A stretch of 8,292 nt of DNA, taken from an uncultured Bacteroidales bacterium (GTDB lineage Bacteria > Bacteroidota > Bacteroidia > Bacteroidales > Paludibacteraceae). The notes beneath the pieces are model-generated. The model searched no databases. It saw only the letters and a program-made list of their open reading frames with translations, and was not told where the DNA came from. Positions 1 through 6,141 of this stretch are shown piece by piece (position 1 is the stretch's first letter; the number at the start of each line of letters is the position of its first letter). The position numbers and the translations under genes were made by a program. The stretch is from positions 1 to 8,292 of the forward strand of contig CAIUKZ010000222.1 in the NCBI GenBank assembly GCA_903899865.1, in the 5' to 3' direction.

Positions 1-416
1 CCGATGGCTAAGTAGTTTAATATCGCTGCTACAAGTGGAAATAAAGACGCTACGTCCAGGCTCCAATTTGCGTTTATATCCTTAGCTGTTAACCAGATAT
101 TTACAAATAATGAAAGGTAAAACAGAATGATAAACACAAAATTTATCACACAAAGTCTAATTTGCTTCACCCTATCTTTGTACTGAAAAATAGCAATCAA
201 TGCCAATACTGGGATAACTCCAACCACTGATGACAAACTCCAAACGGTAGCATGTAAGACATTTCCAGTAGGTATTATCTGCCACACACCACTGCATTTC
301 AGTTGGTATATAGCATGTTGCGCCTGACTAATGAAGTCGGCTATGGGCATCATCAATGTTAGCCCAATAAGAACAACAATTGCAAATAAATACAATGTTT
401 GAATACGTTGAATCAT
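1..416 (-). CDS. DUF4293 family membrane protein, N-terminal part (runs off left edge)
   Basis: A reading frame without stops runs from the ATG at 414-416 to the left edge, giving 138 full codons. The protein opens MIQRIQTLYL and has four hydrophobic segments, at about residues 7-27, 56-78, 86-109 and 121-137. This opening and the four-segment layout match the DUF4293 family of small Bacteroidota inner-membrane proteins, which I recognise from memory and whose function is unknown. Family members are usually around 150 residues, so probably only the charged C-terminal tail is missing. The start lies 6 bp after the stop of the sugar dehydrogenase gene and has no Shine-Dalgarno sequence, so it is likely cotranscribed with that gene. 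A link to sugar synthesis is not implied, because the family is also found without such genes. Confidence 0.82.
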   Translation of the reverse strand, partial: MIQRIQTLYLFAIVVLIGLTLMMPIADFISQAQHAIYQLKCSGVWQIIPTGNVLHATVWSLSSVVGVIPVLALIAIFQYKDRVKQIRLCVINFVFIILFYLSLFVNIWLTAKDINANWSLDVASLFPLVAAILNYLAI

Positions 417-422
417 AATTTT

Positions 423-1448
423 CTATTTTTCTTTTTTCCACTGAGTATCACGCACGGCATAGATGCGCTCAATGATTTCCACCACCTTCAGTCCTTCGAG
501 TACGTTGGTAGTGATTGTTCCTTTGTCTTTTAGTTTTTCTACCACATTCTGAATCACATAATGATGATTTTGAGCAGAACCTTTATACAGTCCATAGTCA
601 TTGGGTGGATTAGACGGCGCCAATTCGGGCATCACATAATCCTTTATATTGCAGTAAGTTACTTCATTCATATATTGACCAGCTACCTTCACCGTACCTT
701 GAGAACCAATGATGGTAATGCTGCTTTCAAGGTTGGTATTCCACACAGCAGTGGAATAATTCAGACAACCCATACCACCATTGATAAAGTCAAATGTCAC
801 CACACCACTATCTTCAAAGTCAGTCAAGTCCTTGTGATTAAAATCGGCAAAATTACCTCTAATATTTTGAATATCACCAAACAACCAGTACATGATATCA
901 ATAAAGTGCGAAAACTGTGTAAATAATGTACCGCCATCTAGCTTTGCATCGCCATGCCAATTGCCTTTTTTGTAGTATCGTCCATCTCTGTTCCAATAGC
1001 AATCCAATTTTACCATGTAGATATCACCCAATAAATTATTGTCAACAATTTCTTTGAGCCATACAGACGGTGGCGAATAGCGATTTTGCATTACGCTAAA
1101 CACATGGTGTGACATCTCCAATGATTTAAACAACACCTTCTCTGCATCTACCTTAGTCAAAGCTATCGGTTTCTCAAGCACCACATGTTTTTTTGCTTCC
1201 AATGCTTTCACTGCATATTCGGCATGATAACCATTTGGAGTACAGATATTTATTACGTCTATGGGTAAATTGGCAGCCAACAATTCATCAAAATTTGTGA
1301 AATACGCTTCTTTTATTTCTGAAAGACCTATTTCTTCTTTTGGCAAAACATCACACACCGCTACCAGTTCAGAAGCTGGATTTTGTCTTATCATCTCGGC
1401 ATGACGTTTTCCGATATGCCCTTGTCCAATTACTGCAAATTTAATCAT
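423..1448 (-). CDS. wlbA: UDP-N-acetylglucosaminuronate 3-dehydrogenase, WlbA/WbpB type (Gfo/Idh/MocA family)
   Basis: This 341-residue NAD-dependent sugar-nucleotide oxidoreductase probably oxidises C3 of UDP-GlcNAcA, making the 3-keto substrate of the aminotransferase encoded upstream. Residues 1-120 form a Rossmann domain with the dinucleotide motif GQGHIG (8-13) and the family motif EKP (92-94), where K93 is the expected catalytic lysine. The C-terminal alpha/beta domain holds GNWHGDAKLDGG (162-173) and HFID (181-184), with H181 and D184 as likely substrate or catalytic residues. An in-frame TTG lies five codons upstream at 1463. I prefer the ATG at 1446-1448 because MIKFAVIGQGHIGKRHA is the normal opening of the family. 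That start is 15 bp after the acetyltransferase stop. The exact substrate is inferred from the two neighbouring genes; Gfo/Idh/MocA enzymes vary widely. Confidence 0.88.
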   Translation of the reverse strand: MIKFAVIGQGHIGKRHAEMIRQNPASELVAVCDVLPKEEIGLSEIKEAYFTNFDELLAANLPIDVINICTPNGYHAEYAVKALEAKKHVVLEKPIALTKVDAEKVLFKSLEMSHHVFSVMQNRYSPPSVWLKEIVDNNLLGDIYMVKLDCYWNRDGRYYKKGNWHGDAKLDGGTLFTQFSHFIDIMYWLFGDIQNIRGNFADFNHKDLTDFEDSGVVTFDFINGGMGCLNYSTAVWNTNLESSITIIGSQGTVKVAGQYMNEVTYCNIKDYVMPELAPSNPPNDYGLYKGSAQNHHYVIQNVVEKLKDKGTITTNVLEGLKVVEIIERIYAVRDTQWKKEK

Positions 1449-1463
1449 ACTGTTTATTTTCAA

Positions 1464-2039
1464 TCATTTAACTAGTTTTACTTCTCCACCAATTAATACG
1501 TAGTTCTCACCTGTTTCGGGACAAATACCTTTCCCTGTAGCATCAAACTGTAACTTGTGACCATTCACACTCACCCAACCTATTTGTTTGGCTGGATTTC
1601 CCACCACCAATGCAAATGGCTTAACTGGTTTGGTCACTACAGAGCCTGCACCTATGAGGGCATACTCACCTATTTCATTACCACAAACCACAGTTGCATT
1701 TGCTCCAATAGAAGCACCTTTGCGAACGATAGTTTCAGCATATTCATTTTTACGATTGACATGGCTGCGTGGATTAATCACATTGGTGAAAACCATAGAA
1801 GGACCCAGAAATACATCATCCTCACAAATCACACCTGTATATACCGACACGTTGTTTTGAATCTTCACATTCCGTCCGAGAACGACCGAAGGCGAAATTA
1901 CCACATTTTGCCCAATATTACAAGCGTCTCCGATAGAACAACCAGACATAATATGCGAAAAATGCCAAATTTTTGTTCCTTCACCTATCTTACAGTTCTG
2001 ATCGATAACGGCTGTTTCGTGTGCAAAGTATTGACTCAT
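1464..2039 (-). CDS. wbpD: UDP-2-acetamido-3-amino-2,3-dideoxyglucuronate N-acetyltransferase, WbpD/WlbB type
   Basis: This 191-residue acetyl-CoA-dependent enzyme is expected to acetylate the 3-amino group installed by the WbpE-type aminotransferase, giving UDP-2,3-diacetamido-2,3-dideoxyglucuronate. The sequence is a left-handed beta-helix built from hexapeptide repeats: residues 11-85 (for example CSIGDACNIGQNVVI at 34-48) and again 105-145. A loop, FTNVINPRS (84-92), interrupts the helix as in WlbB and WbpD; N86 matches the active-site asparagine region as I recall it. VVGNPAKQIGW (145-155) closes the helix. The C-terminal extension, residues 156-191, has CPETGENY (173-180), resembling a reduced zinc-ribbon-like tail seen in many homologues. 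Such trimers act in the cytoplasm. A 197-bp spacer separates this gene from wbpE, which is unusually long for this operon. The ATG at 2037-2039 has no Shine-Dalgarno sequence. Confidence 0.9.
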   Translation of the reverse strand: MSQYFAHETAVIDQNCKIGEGTKIWHFSHIMSGCSIGDACNIGQNVVISPSVVLGRNVKIQNNVSVYTGVICEDDVFLGPSMVFTNVINPRSHVNRKNEYAETIVRKGASIGANATVVCGNEIGEYALIGAGSVVTKPVKPFALVVGNPAKQIGWVSVNGHKLQFDATGKGICPETGENYVLIGGEVKLVK

Positions 2040-2065
2040 TTTATCATAAATAAAAGCCCCCTAAA

Positions 2066-2085
2066 TCTCCGCCAGCTGGCGGAGA
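2066..2085. repeat. GC-rich perfect 20-bp palindrome, REP-like
   Basis: TCTCCGCC-AGCT-GGCGGAGA is a perfect palindrome that can fold to an 8-bp stem with an AGCT loop. It is flanked by GCCCCCTAAA on the left and ACTTTCAGAG on the right, a context that I recall from dispersed intergenic repeats in Bacteroidota. It contrasts with the AT-rich spacer and lies 26 bp upstream of the wbpD start, within the probable wbpE-wbpD transcript. Confidence 0.7.
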
Positions 2086-2170
2086 CTTTCAGAGCAGATT
2101 TGTTGTAAATAATGAAACCTTGCGTGTACAAATTATTATTTTGGACATGAATGTTTCATTTCATTTTAAT

Positions 2171-2214
2171 TCAGCTAAATCAATGCTAGATATTTAAAAG
2201 TCAGTAAATCAATG
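2171..2214. repeat. Short direct repeat TCAG(C)TAAATCAATG in the wbpE-wbpD spacer
   Basis: TCAGCTAAATCAATG at 2171-2185 recurs as TCAGTAAATCAATG at 2201-2214, differing only by one inserted C, with starts 30 bp apart. It may be an operator pair or a remnant of a local duplication. Confidence 0.6.
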
Positions 2215-2236
2215 ATAACCCCAAAAAGCCTAATTA

Positions 2237-3364
2237 TCAATTATCAAGAAATTCCATCACTGAACTTGTGATATACTCCAATTGCTCTTCATCTAGCTCT
2301 GTGTGCATGGGCAATGACATCACACATTCACTAAGACGTTCAGCAACTGGAAAATCACCTGCTTTGTATCTTGAATCCTGATATGCTTTTTGTAAATGCA
2401 ATGGCACTGGATAATAAACCATCGCAGGTACACCTTTGTCAGCCAAATGTTTTATCAAACCTTCTCTATTCACCCCACTTAGTTTCAATGTGTATTGATG
2501 GAAAACGTGGCTAGATTTGGTATATCTAGTAGGTACAATCAGTTTGTCTGTTTTAGAAAATACCGCATCATAATAATCTGCTGCCTTCAATCGATTGGCA
2601 CAATATTCATCCAAATGCTTCAATTTCACTTCCAATACGGCAGCTTGAATACTGTCCAAACGTGAATTTACACCCACCACATCATGATAGTATCTCACCA
2701 CCATTCCATGATTGGATATGGCTCTCATTTTGGCTGCCAGCTCATCGTTATTGGTAAAAATAGCTCCACCATCGCCAAAGCAACCAAGATTCTTAGATGG
2801 AAAAAATGAAGTACAACCAATATCACCCATGCATCCAGATTGGACTTGACGACCGTTATCAAAAGTATATTTTGAACCAATAGACTGACATGCATCTTCT
2901 ATCACAAATAGATTATATTCTTTTGCAATGCTCATAATCCCTTCCATATCGGCATTCTGACCAAAAAGATGAACGGGCACTATAGCTTTCGTTTTAGGGG
3001 TAATTGCTTTTTTTACAGATTCAAGTGAAATATTAAAGGTATCAAAATCAACATCCACTACCACTGGTACTAATCCAAGCAAAGCCACTACTTCTGCCGT
3101 GGCTATAAACGTAAATGTGGGAGTAATAACCTCATCACCAGGTTGTAATCCAATCGCCATCAAAGCTATTTGAAGAGCATCCGTACCATTTCCCACAGGA
3201 ATCACGTGCTTTACTCCGAGGTAATTTTCTAAATCCTTTTGAAACACATTCACTTTTCCACCTTTGATAAAAGTAGTGGTGTCTATCACCTCTTGAATGC
3301 CGGCATTCACTTCTTGTTTGATTTTTTCGTATTGACTACTCAAATCTACCATTTGTATTTTCAT
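2237..3364 (-). CDS. wbpE: DegT/DnrJ/EryC1-family PLP aminotransferase, WbpE type
   Basis: This PLP-dependent sugar aminotransferase probably transfers an amino group to C3 of the 3-keto UDP-GlcNAcA made by the WlbA-type dehydrogenase. From the fourth ATG the protein has 375 residues, a normal length for the family. GNGTDAL (58-64) and PTFTF (82-86) belong to the cofactor pocket. D157 in VIEDACQSIGS should contact the PLP pyridine nitrogen, and K191 in FFPSKNLGCFGDGG is the Schiff-base lysine. The gene could start at any of four consecutive ATGs (3373, 3370, 3367, 3364); MKIQMVDL is the common family opening, so I chose the last. The coding end has a tandem heptamer (GATAATT twice) that creates adjacent TGA and TAA stops. 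It follows ybbR by 16-25 bp. The sugar specificity is inferred from wbpD and wlbA downstream. Confidence 0.9.
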   Translation of the reverse strand: MKIQMVDLSSQYEKIKQEVNAGIQEVIDTTTFIKGGKVNVFQKDLENYLGVKHVIPVGNGTDALQIALMAIGLQPGDEVITPTFTFIATAEVVALLGLVPVVVDVDFDTFNISLESVKKAITPKTKAIVPVHLFGQNADMEGIMSIAKEYNLFVIEDACQSIGSKYTFDNGRQVQSGCMGDIGCTSFFPSKNLGCFGDGGAIFTNNDELAAKMRAISNHGMVVRYYHDVVGVNSRLDSIQAAVLEVKLKHLDEYCANRLKAADYYDAVFSKTDKLIVPTRYTKSSHVFHQYTLKLSGVNREGLIKHLADKGVPAMVYYPVPLHLQKAYQDSRYKAGDFPVAERLSECVMSLPMHTELDEEQLEYITSSVMEFLDN

Positions 3365-3389
3365 CATCATCATTTTTTTGAGTAAAACT

Positions 3390-4376
3390 CTACTTTCTTT
3401 CCAACAAAAATTCTACCTCTTCTGGCGAAATCCGTATATTGGATAGATATGTTGTATTATTCTTAACTTTTAGTCTAAGTTTCGTGTCGTTGGAATTTTT
3501 CAAATCATTATAATCCAAATATACCTGAATATCATTCTGATTATTCGTCTTAAACTTGCTTAATCCAACGAAGAAACTGACATTGACAAAAGCAGGAAAT
3601 GTCCTAATTGAATAGTTTTCAGGACAATTAATAGATGTAATCGGTATCTGAATGTGTTTTTCGGTAAAGTGCTCTACAAACAAATTAACAATCACACTTT
3701 CAGCAGAATATTTTACATGTGGTATTTTCAAGAGCTTACATGCTAAATGCATCGTGTCATTTAGTCCTTTGATATCAATTAATTCAGCGTAAACATATTT
3801 CAACGTGTCAATCACGCTTTTAGGTCCATACACCTCCACTCTATTGGGATTAATTTCTATCTTTTGACTAAGCATATATTGCGGTGCCAATTCTATTTTA
3901 GAATTCACCAATACAGGTCTGACAGCGGTATATAATTTATCAAATTGCACATAAAATGAATCTGTTCTCATATCCATGATGGAAGTGGTAGGAAGCAAGT
4001 ATTGTGTTACTTTGGAACGTAACATGGCTGCAGTAATGAGAATATTTCCATTATTATTAACATGCCTACTCAGATCAATAAGTATAGGCGTTCCATTCTG
4101 CCTGGAATAAGAAAAAAGCCTAAGTCCCTGATCCTTGACTGTTATTGTGATATCCGTCGGAGGATTGTTTTTTATAGCAATATCCTGAGGGATTCCTACA
4201 TAATGTATTGGAATAGTGAGGGTTGTTTCTCTTGATTTATCCAACGCGTGCACAAACCAGAATGTTGCTGACAGCGCAAGGAAAAACAGAAAGCTTAAAA
4301 GATCTTTTGAAATAAAGAACAATTTAAGCTTTCTAAGATAGAATCTGAATAACCGTTTTACGTTTTGTTCAGACAT
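3390..4376 (-). CDS. YbbR-like domain-containing membrane-anchored protein
   Basis: This 328-residue protein has a basic cytoplasmic N-terminus (residues 1-24), one membrane segment (about 25-45, SFLFFLALSATFWFVHAL) and a periplasmic part of beta-rich YbbR repeats at about 50-148, 150-237 and 240-326. The second repeat shows the family pattern clearly, with INPNRVEVYGPKSVIDTL at 175-192. In Firmicutes a related protein (CdaR) controls the diadenylate cyclase CdaA, but no such gene lies here and the function in Bacteroidota is not settled. The gene starts 9 bp after the yajC stop, in the nusB-yajC-ybbR order I remember from Bacteroidales. It likely shares the yajC transcript. I leave the symbol blank because ybbR/cdaR implies a role that I cannot show. 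Confidence 0.88.
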   Translation of the reverse strand: MSEQNVKRLFRFYLRKLKLFFISKDLLSFLFFLALSATFWFVHALDKSRETTLTIPIHYVGIPQDIAIKNNPPTDITITVKDQGLRLFSYSRQNGTPILIDLSRHVNNNGNILITAAMLRSKVTQYLLPTTSIMDMRTDSFYVQFDKLYTAVRPVLVNSKIELAPQYMLSQKIEINPNRVEVYGPKSVIDTLKYVYAELIDIKGLNDTMHLACKLLKIPHVKYSAESVIVNLFVEHFTEKHIQIPITSINCPENYSIRTFPAFVNVSFFVGLSKFKTNNQNDIQVYLDYNDLKNSNDTKLRLKVKNNTTYLSNIRISPEEVEFLLERK

Positions 4377-4385
4377 AGTAGTATA

Positions 4386-4712
4386 TTACTTTGCTTCGGT
4401 AGTGCTTGCGTCAGCCGCTGACACAAAAACAGAGTTTTTGTCTACTTTAATACGCACATTATCAGCAATTTCTATTGTCACTGTAGCATCTTTAATGTCT
4501 TTCACTTTGCCATAAATTCCGCCAGACGTTACTATTTGATCACCTACTTTCATCGCCTCGCGTTGTTGTTTAATTTCTTTTTGACGCTTAGTTTGTGGAC
4601 GAATCATGAAAAAGTAAAATACAACAAAAACCAAAGCCAACATGATAAGGCTAGAAGTACTACTTCCCCCTGTAGCAGGAGCTGCTTGTAAAAGAATACT
4701 CATTAAGTTCAT
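4386..4712 (-). CDS. yajC: Preprotein translocase subunit YajC
   Basis: YajC is a small inner-membrane protein that associates with SecDF and the SecYEG channel and is usually not essential. The 108 residues show the family layout: a short Gly/Ser-rich N-terminus, one membrane helix at about 21-37 (SLIMLALVFVVFYFFMI), the hallmark RPQTKRQKE (38-46) on the cytoplasmic side, then a soluble beta domain with GDQIVTSGGIYGKV (57-70). The length is normal. Two starts are possible, the ATG at 4710-4712 or the one three codons later at 4701-4703; I keep the first. A TAnnTTTG box in the 48-bp gap after nusB suggests that yajC has its own promoter besides read-through from nusB. Confidence 0.95.
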   Translation of the reverse strand: MNLMSILLQAAPATGGSSTSSLIMLALVFVVFYFFMIRPQTKRQKEIKQQREAMKVGDQIVTSGGIYGKVKDIKDATVTIEIADNVRIKVDKNSVFVSAADASTTEAK

Positions 4713-4741
4713 TTTGAATGATAGTTAAAAAAAATTGAATG

Positions 4742-4749
4742 CAAATATA
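4742..4749 (-). promoter_or_regulatory. Putative yajC promoter, -7 box TATATTTG
   Basis: In the 48-bp nusB-yajC gap the minus strand reads TATATTTGCATTC, an exact TAnnTTTG match placed about 30 nt before the yajC ATG. No convincing -33 box is seen, and the region it would occupy lies in the end of nusB. It could let yajC-ybbR and the following sugar genes be expressed independently of nusB. Confidence 0.5.
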
Positions 4750-4760
4750 ATTTATTTATT

Positions 4761-5717
4761 TTATTTCTTGGCTTTATTGTCAGTAAACATCACCACCTTA
4801 ATCAACTTATTCTCTTTTTTTAACTGACTCACAATATTGTCCAACACCCCATTAATAAACGTACCACTACGGTCAGTGCTATAGTTTTTGGCAATTTCTA
4901 TGTACTCATTGAGGGTTACATTTACGGGTATTGTTGGAAATTCTAACAACTCCGCCAAAGCCACCTCCATAATCACAATATCCATAAATGCTATCCGATC
5001 CAATTCCCAGTTTTTAGCATTCTTGTCAATCATGGTTCTAAGTTCAAGCCCTTTGCTTAGTACTGTTCGAATCAGTTTAGTCGCAAATTCAGCATCTTCC
5101 TCATCCTTAAACATTGGTAGCAACTCTTGCTCCTCCCCTTTTTCTTGATCAAAACGTTTGATGGTTTTTAATATGAAACTCACCACCAACTCTACATCGT
5201 CTACCCAGTAAATACTTTGATCCTCTATCGAATCGTCTAAATCCTGACTTTGAAGTATTATCTTTTTAAAAATCTTTCGCCACAAATTCTTATCAGCTTC
5301 ATAGTCAACCGTTTCATCGGCCATGTACTCTGCATACACTTCACTACCAATGATTTCTTCATACAGATTCTTTACAATGTCTGCTTGATCTATCCATGAC
5401 AGCTTTTGCTTATTCACATGAGACACAAAAATAGTATTCGTAGAAAGTTGTGCTACGAATGCATTGTCAATAAATCGGGTGTTGGGGTTAAGATCTTCGG
5501 CGGTAGGTCGGAGTTTATTTCTCCGAGTTTCAATTTTATCAGAAGCGTAACGGGTAATTTCAACAGACAATTGAAGTAAATGAAAATACAAGTCGTATGT
5601 CTTTTCAACACTTTTAAACAATTCTTTTTCTGCCAAAGGTATCGACTTACCTTCGCTTTTGTAATAGGAATATAAGATTTGAACAACCTTAATGCGTAAT
5701 AATCCTCGGTTTATCAT
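4761..5717 (-). CDS. nusB: Transcription antitermination factor NusB (long Bacteroidota form)
   Basis: NusB with NusE (ribosomal protein S10) binds boxA RNA and promotes antitermination, mainly of rRNA operons. The protein has 318 residues, more than twice the roughly 140 of Escherichia coli NusB. The canonical all-helical NusB domain is in the C-terminal part, about 205-300, with NWELDRIAFMDIVIMEVALA (236-255), the PVNVTLNEYIEIAK segment (264-277) and STDRSGTFINGVLD (280-293). The N-terminus, MINRGLLRIKVVQILYSYYK, resembles a first NusB helix (R.xA.Q.LY), and about 180 residues of charged helical sequence lie between. This architecture is usual in Bacteroidota, so I do not read it as a fusion error. 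The ATG at 5715-5717 lies about 22 nt downstream of the inferred transcription start. Confidence 0.95.
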   Translation of the reverse strand: MINRGLLRIKVVQILYSYYKSEGKSIPLAEKELFKSVEKTYDLYFHLLQLSVEITRYASDKIETRRNKLRPTAEDLNPNTRFIDNAFVAQLSTNTIFVSHVNKQKLSWIDQADIVKNLYEEIIGSEVYAEYMADETVDYEADKNLWRKIFKKIILQSQDLDDSIEDQSIYWVDDVELVVSFILKTIKRFDQEKGEEQELLPMFKDEEDAEFATKLIRTVLSKGLELRTMIDKNAKNWELDRIAFMDIVIMEVALAELLEFPTIPVNVTLNEYIEIAKNYSTDRSGTFINGVLDNIVSQLKKENKLIKVVMFTDNKAKK

Positions 5718-5745
5718 AGAAAAAATGAGCGCTATATTTTGAACG

Positions 5746-5753
5746 CAAAGATA
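5746..5753 (-). promoter_or_regulatory. Putative nusB promoter, -7 box TATCTTTG
   Basis: On the minus strand the bases read TATCTTTG, a full match to the Bacteroidota -7 consensus TAnnTTTG, followed by CGTTC. Transcription would start near 5739, about 22 nt before the nusB ATG. A clear -33 TTTG/TTG is not visible at the usual distance; only T-rich sequence lies there, so the call rests on the -7 box and its position. Confidence 0.55.
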
Positions 5754-5925
5754 CTAACTTTTTGATTAATAATTAAAATTTAACAACTAATAATTTTAGT
5801 TATATCCGATTACAATCATTTCGATCAAGATAACAATTTAAATATCTATCTTTTATCGTCAAACACAATAAAAATCAATTCTCCTCGTTAAGCACTTTGA
5901 AAATAATTTAAAACAATAGTATCCG

Positions 5926-5948
5926 ATGATTCTAGATTCTAGCATCAT
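5926..5948. repeat. Inverted repeat 1 (10-bp arms, 3-bp loop)
   Basis: Arms ATGATTCTAG and CTAGCATCAT pair with a single mismatch (5931/5943) around the loop ATT. On the plus strand a short T-run (5948-5951) follows. It might be a terminator-like hairpin or a protein-binding palindrome upstream of the PUR promoter. Confidence 0.6.
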
Positions 5949-5958
5949 TTTCACTTAA

Positions 5959-5979
5959 TACTCTATTTCATATAGAGTA
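5959..5979. repeat. Inverted repeat 2 (perfect 8-bp arms, 5-bp loop)
   Basis: TACTCTAT and ATAGAGTA are exact reverse complements around TTCAT. It begins 10 bp after inverted repeat 1 and ends about 50 bp before the PUR -7 box, where an upstream regulator could bind. Confidence 0.6.
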
Positions 5980-6029
5980 AATTGTTATAATCAAAAGATT
6001 AACATTTAAAATATAAGAAAATTCAATAA

Positions 6030-6037
6030 TATATTTG
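6030..6037 (+). promoter_or_regulatory. Putative PUR-gene promoter, -7 box TATATTTG
   Basis: TATATTTG matches TAnnTTTG exactly. A weak -33-like TTTA lies at 6005-6008, 21 bp upstream. The inferred start near 6044 would give a leader of about 98 nt before the ATG at 6142. In such AT-rich sequence a chance match is possible. Confidence 0.5.
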
Positions 6038-6141
6038 ATAGATTCAAAAAAAATACTGAAATTTGAAAAAACTATTCAGATTCCATTTACTAAAACAAAC
6101 TAACCACTGGATTTATAACAGTTTATATCAAAAGATGCTTT

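Larger units (their letters stand above)
5718..6141. other. Divergent intergenic region between nusB and the PUR gene
   Basis: This 424-bp stretch is very AT-rich and contains no convincing reading frame on either strand. It holds a minus-strand -7-like box for nusB (5746-5753), a plus-strand box for the PUR gene (6030-6037), and two adjacent inverted repeats (5926-5948 and 5959-5979) whose role is unknown. A small RNA cannot be excluded but is not supported by more than these structures. Confidence 0.7.

Noticed and set aside
561..926. Plus-strand open frame of 121 codons
   Set aside because: Entirely antisense to the WlbA-type dehydrogenase, with no recognisable motif or promoter.
1557..2108. 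Plus-strand open frame of 183 codons (and a shorter one at 1588-1860)
   Set aside because: Lies opposite the well-supported acetyltransferase gene; the translation is rich in His, Thr, Asn and Cys with no domain, as expected for antisense of a beta-helix gene.
423..3373. A new biosynthetic or defence system in the sugar-gene cluster
   Set aside because: All three proteins match known WbpE, WbpD and WlbA families with intact motifs. No nuclease, toxin, reverse transcriptase or other system marker occurs in the window.
3516..3523. TATATTTG box on the minus strand inside ybbR as a promoter for wbpE
   Set aside because: No -33 element at the right distance, and the gene is AT-rich, so a chance match is likely. 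It lies about 150 bp before the start and cannot be ruled out without start-site mapping.
4888..5148. Plus-strand open frame of 86 codons
   Set aside because: Antisense to the conserved NusB domain; Ser-rich shadow sequence.
5453..5686. Minus-strand open frame of 77 codons inside nusB
   Set aside because: Out-of-frame shadow of nusB on the same strand, with no similarity to any family I know.
5733..5741. TATATTTTG on the plus strand as another promoter for the PUR gene
   Set aside because: One base too long for TAnnTTTG, and about 400 bp from the gene.
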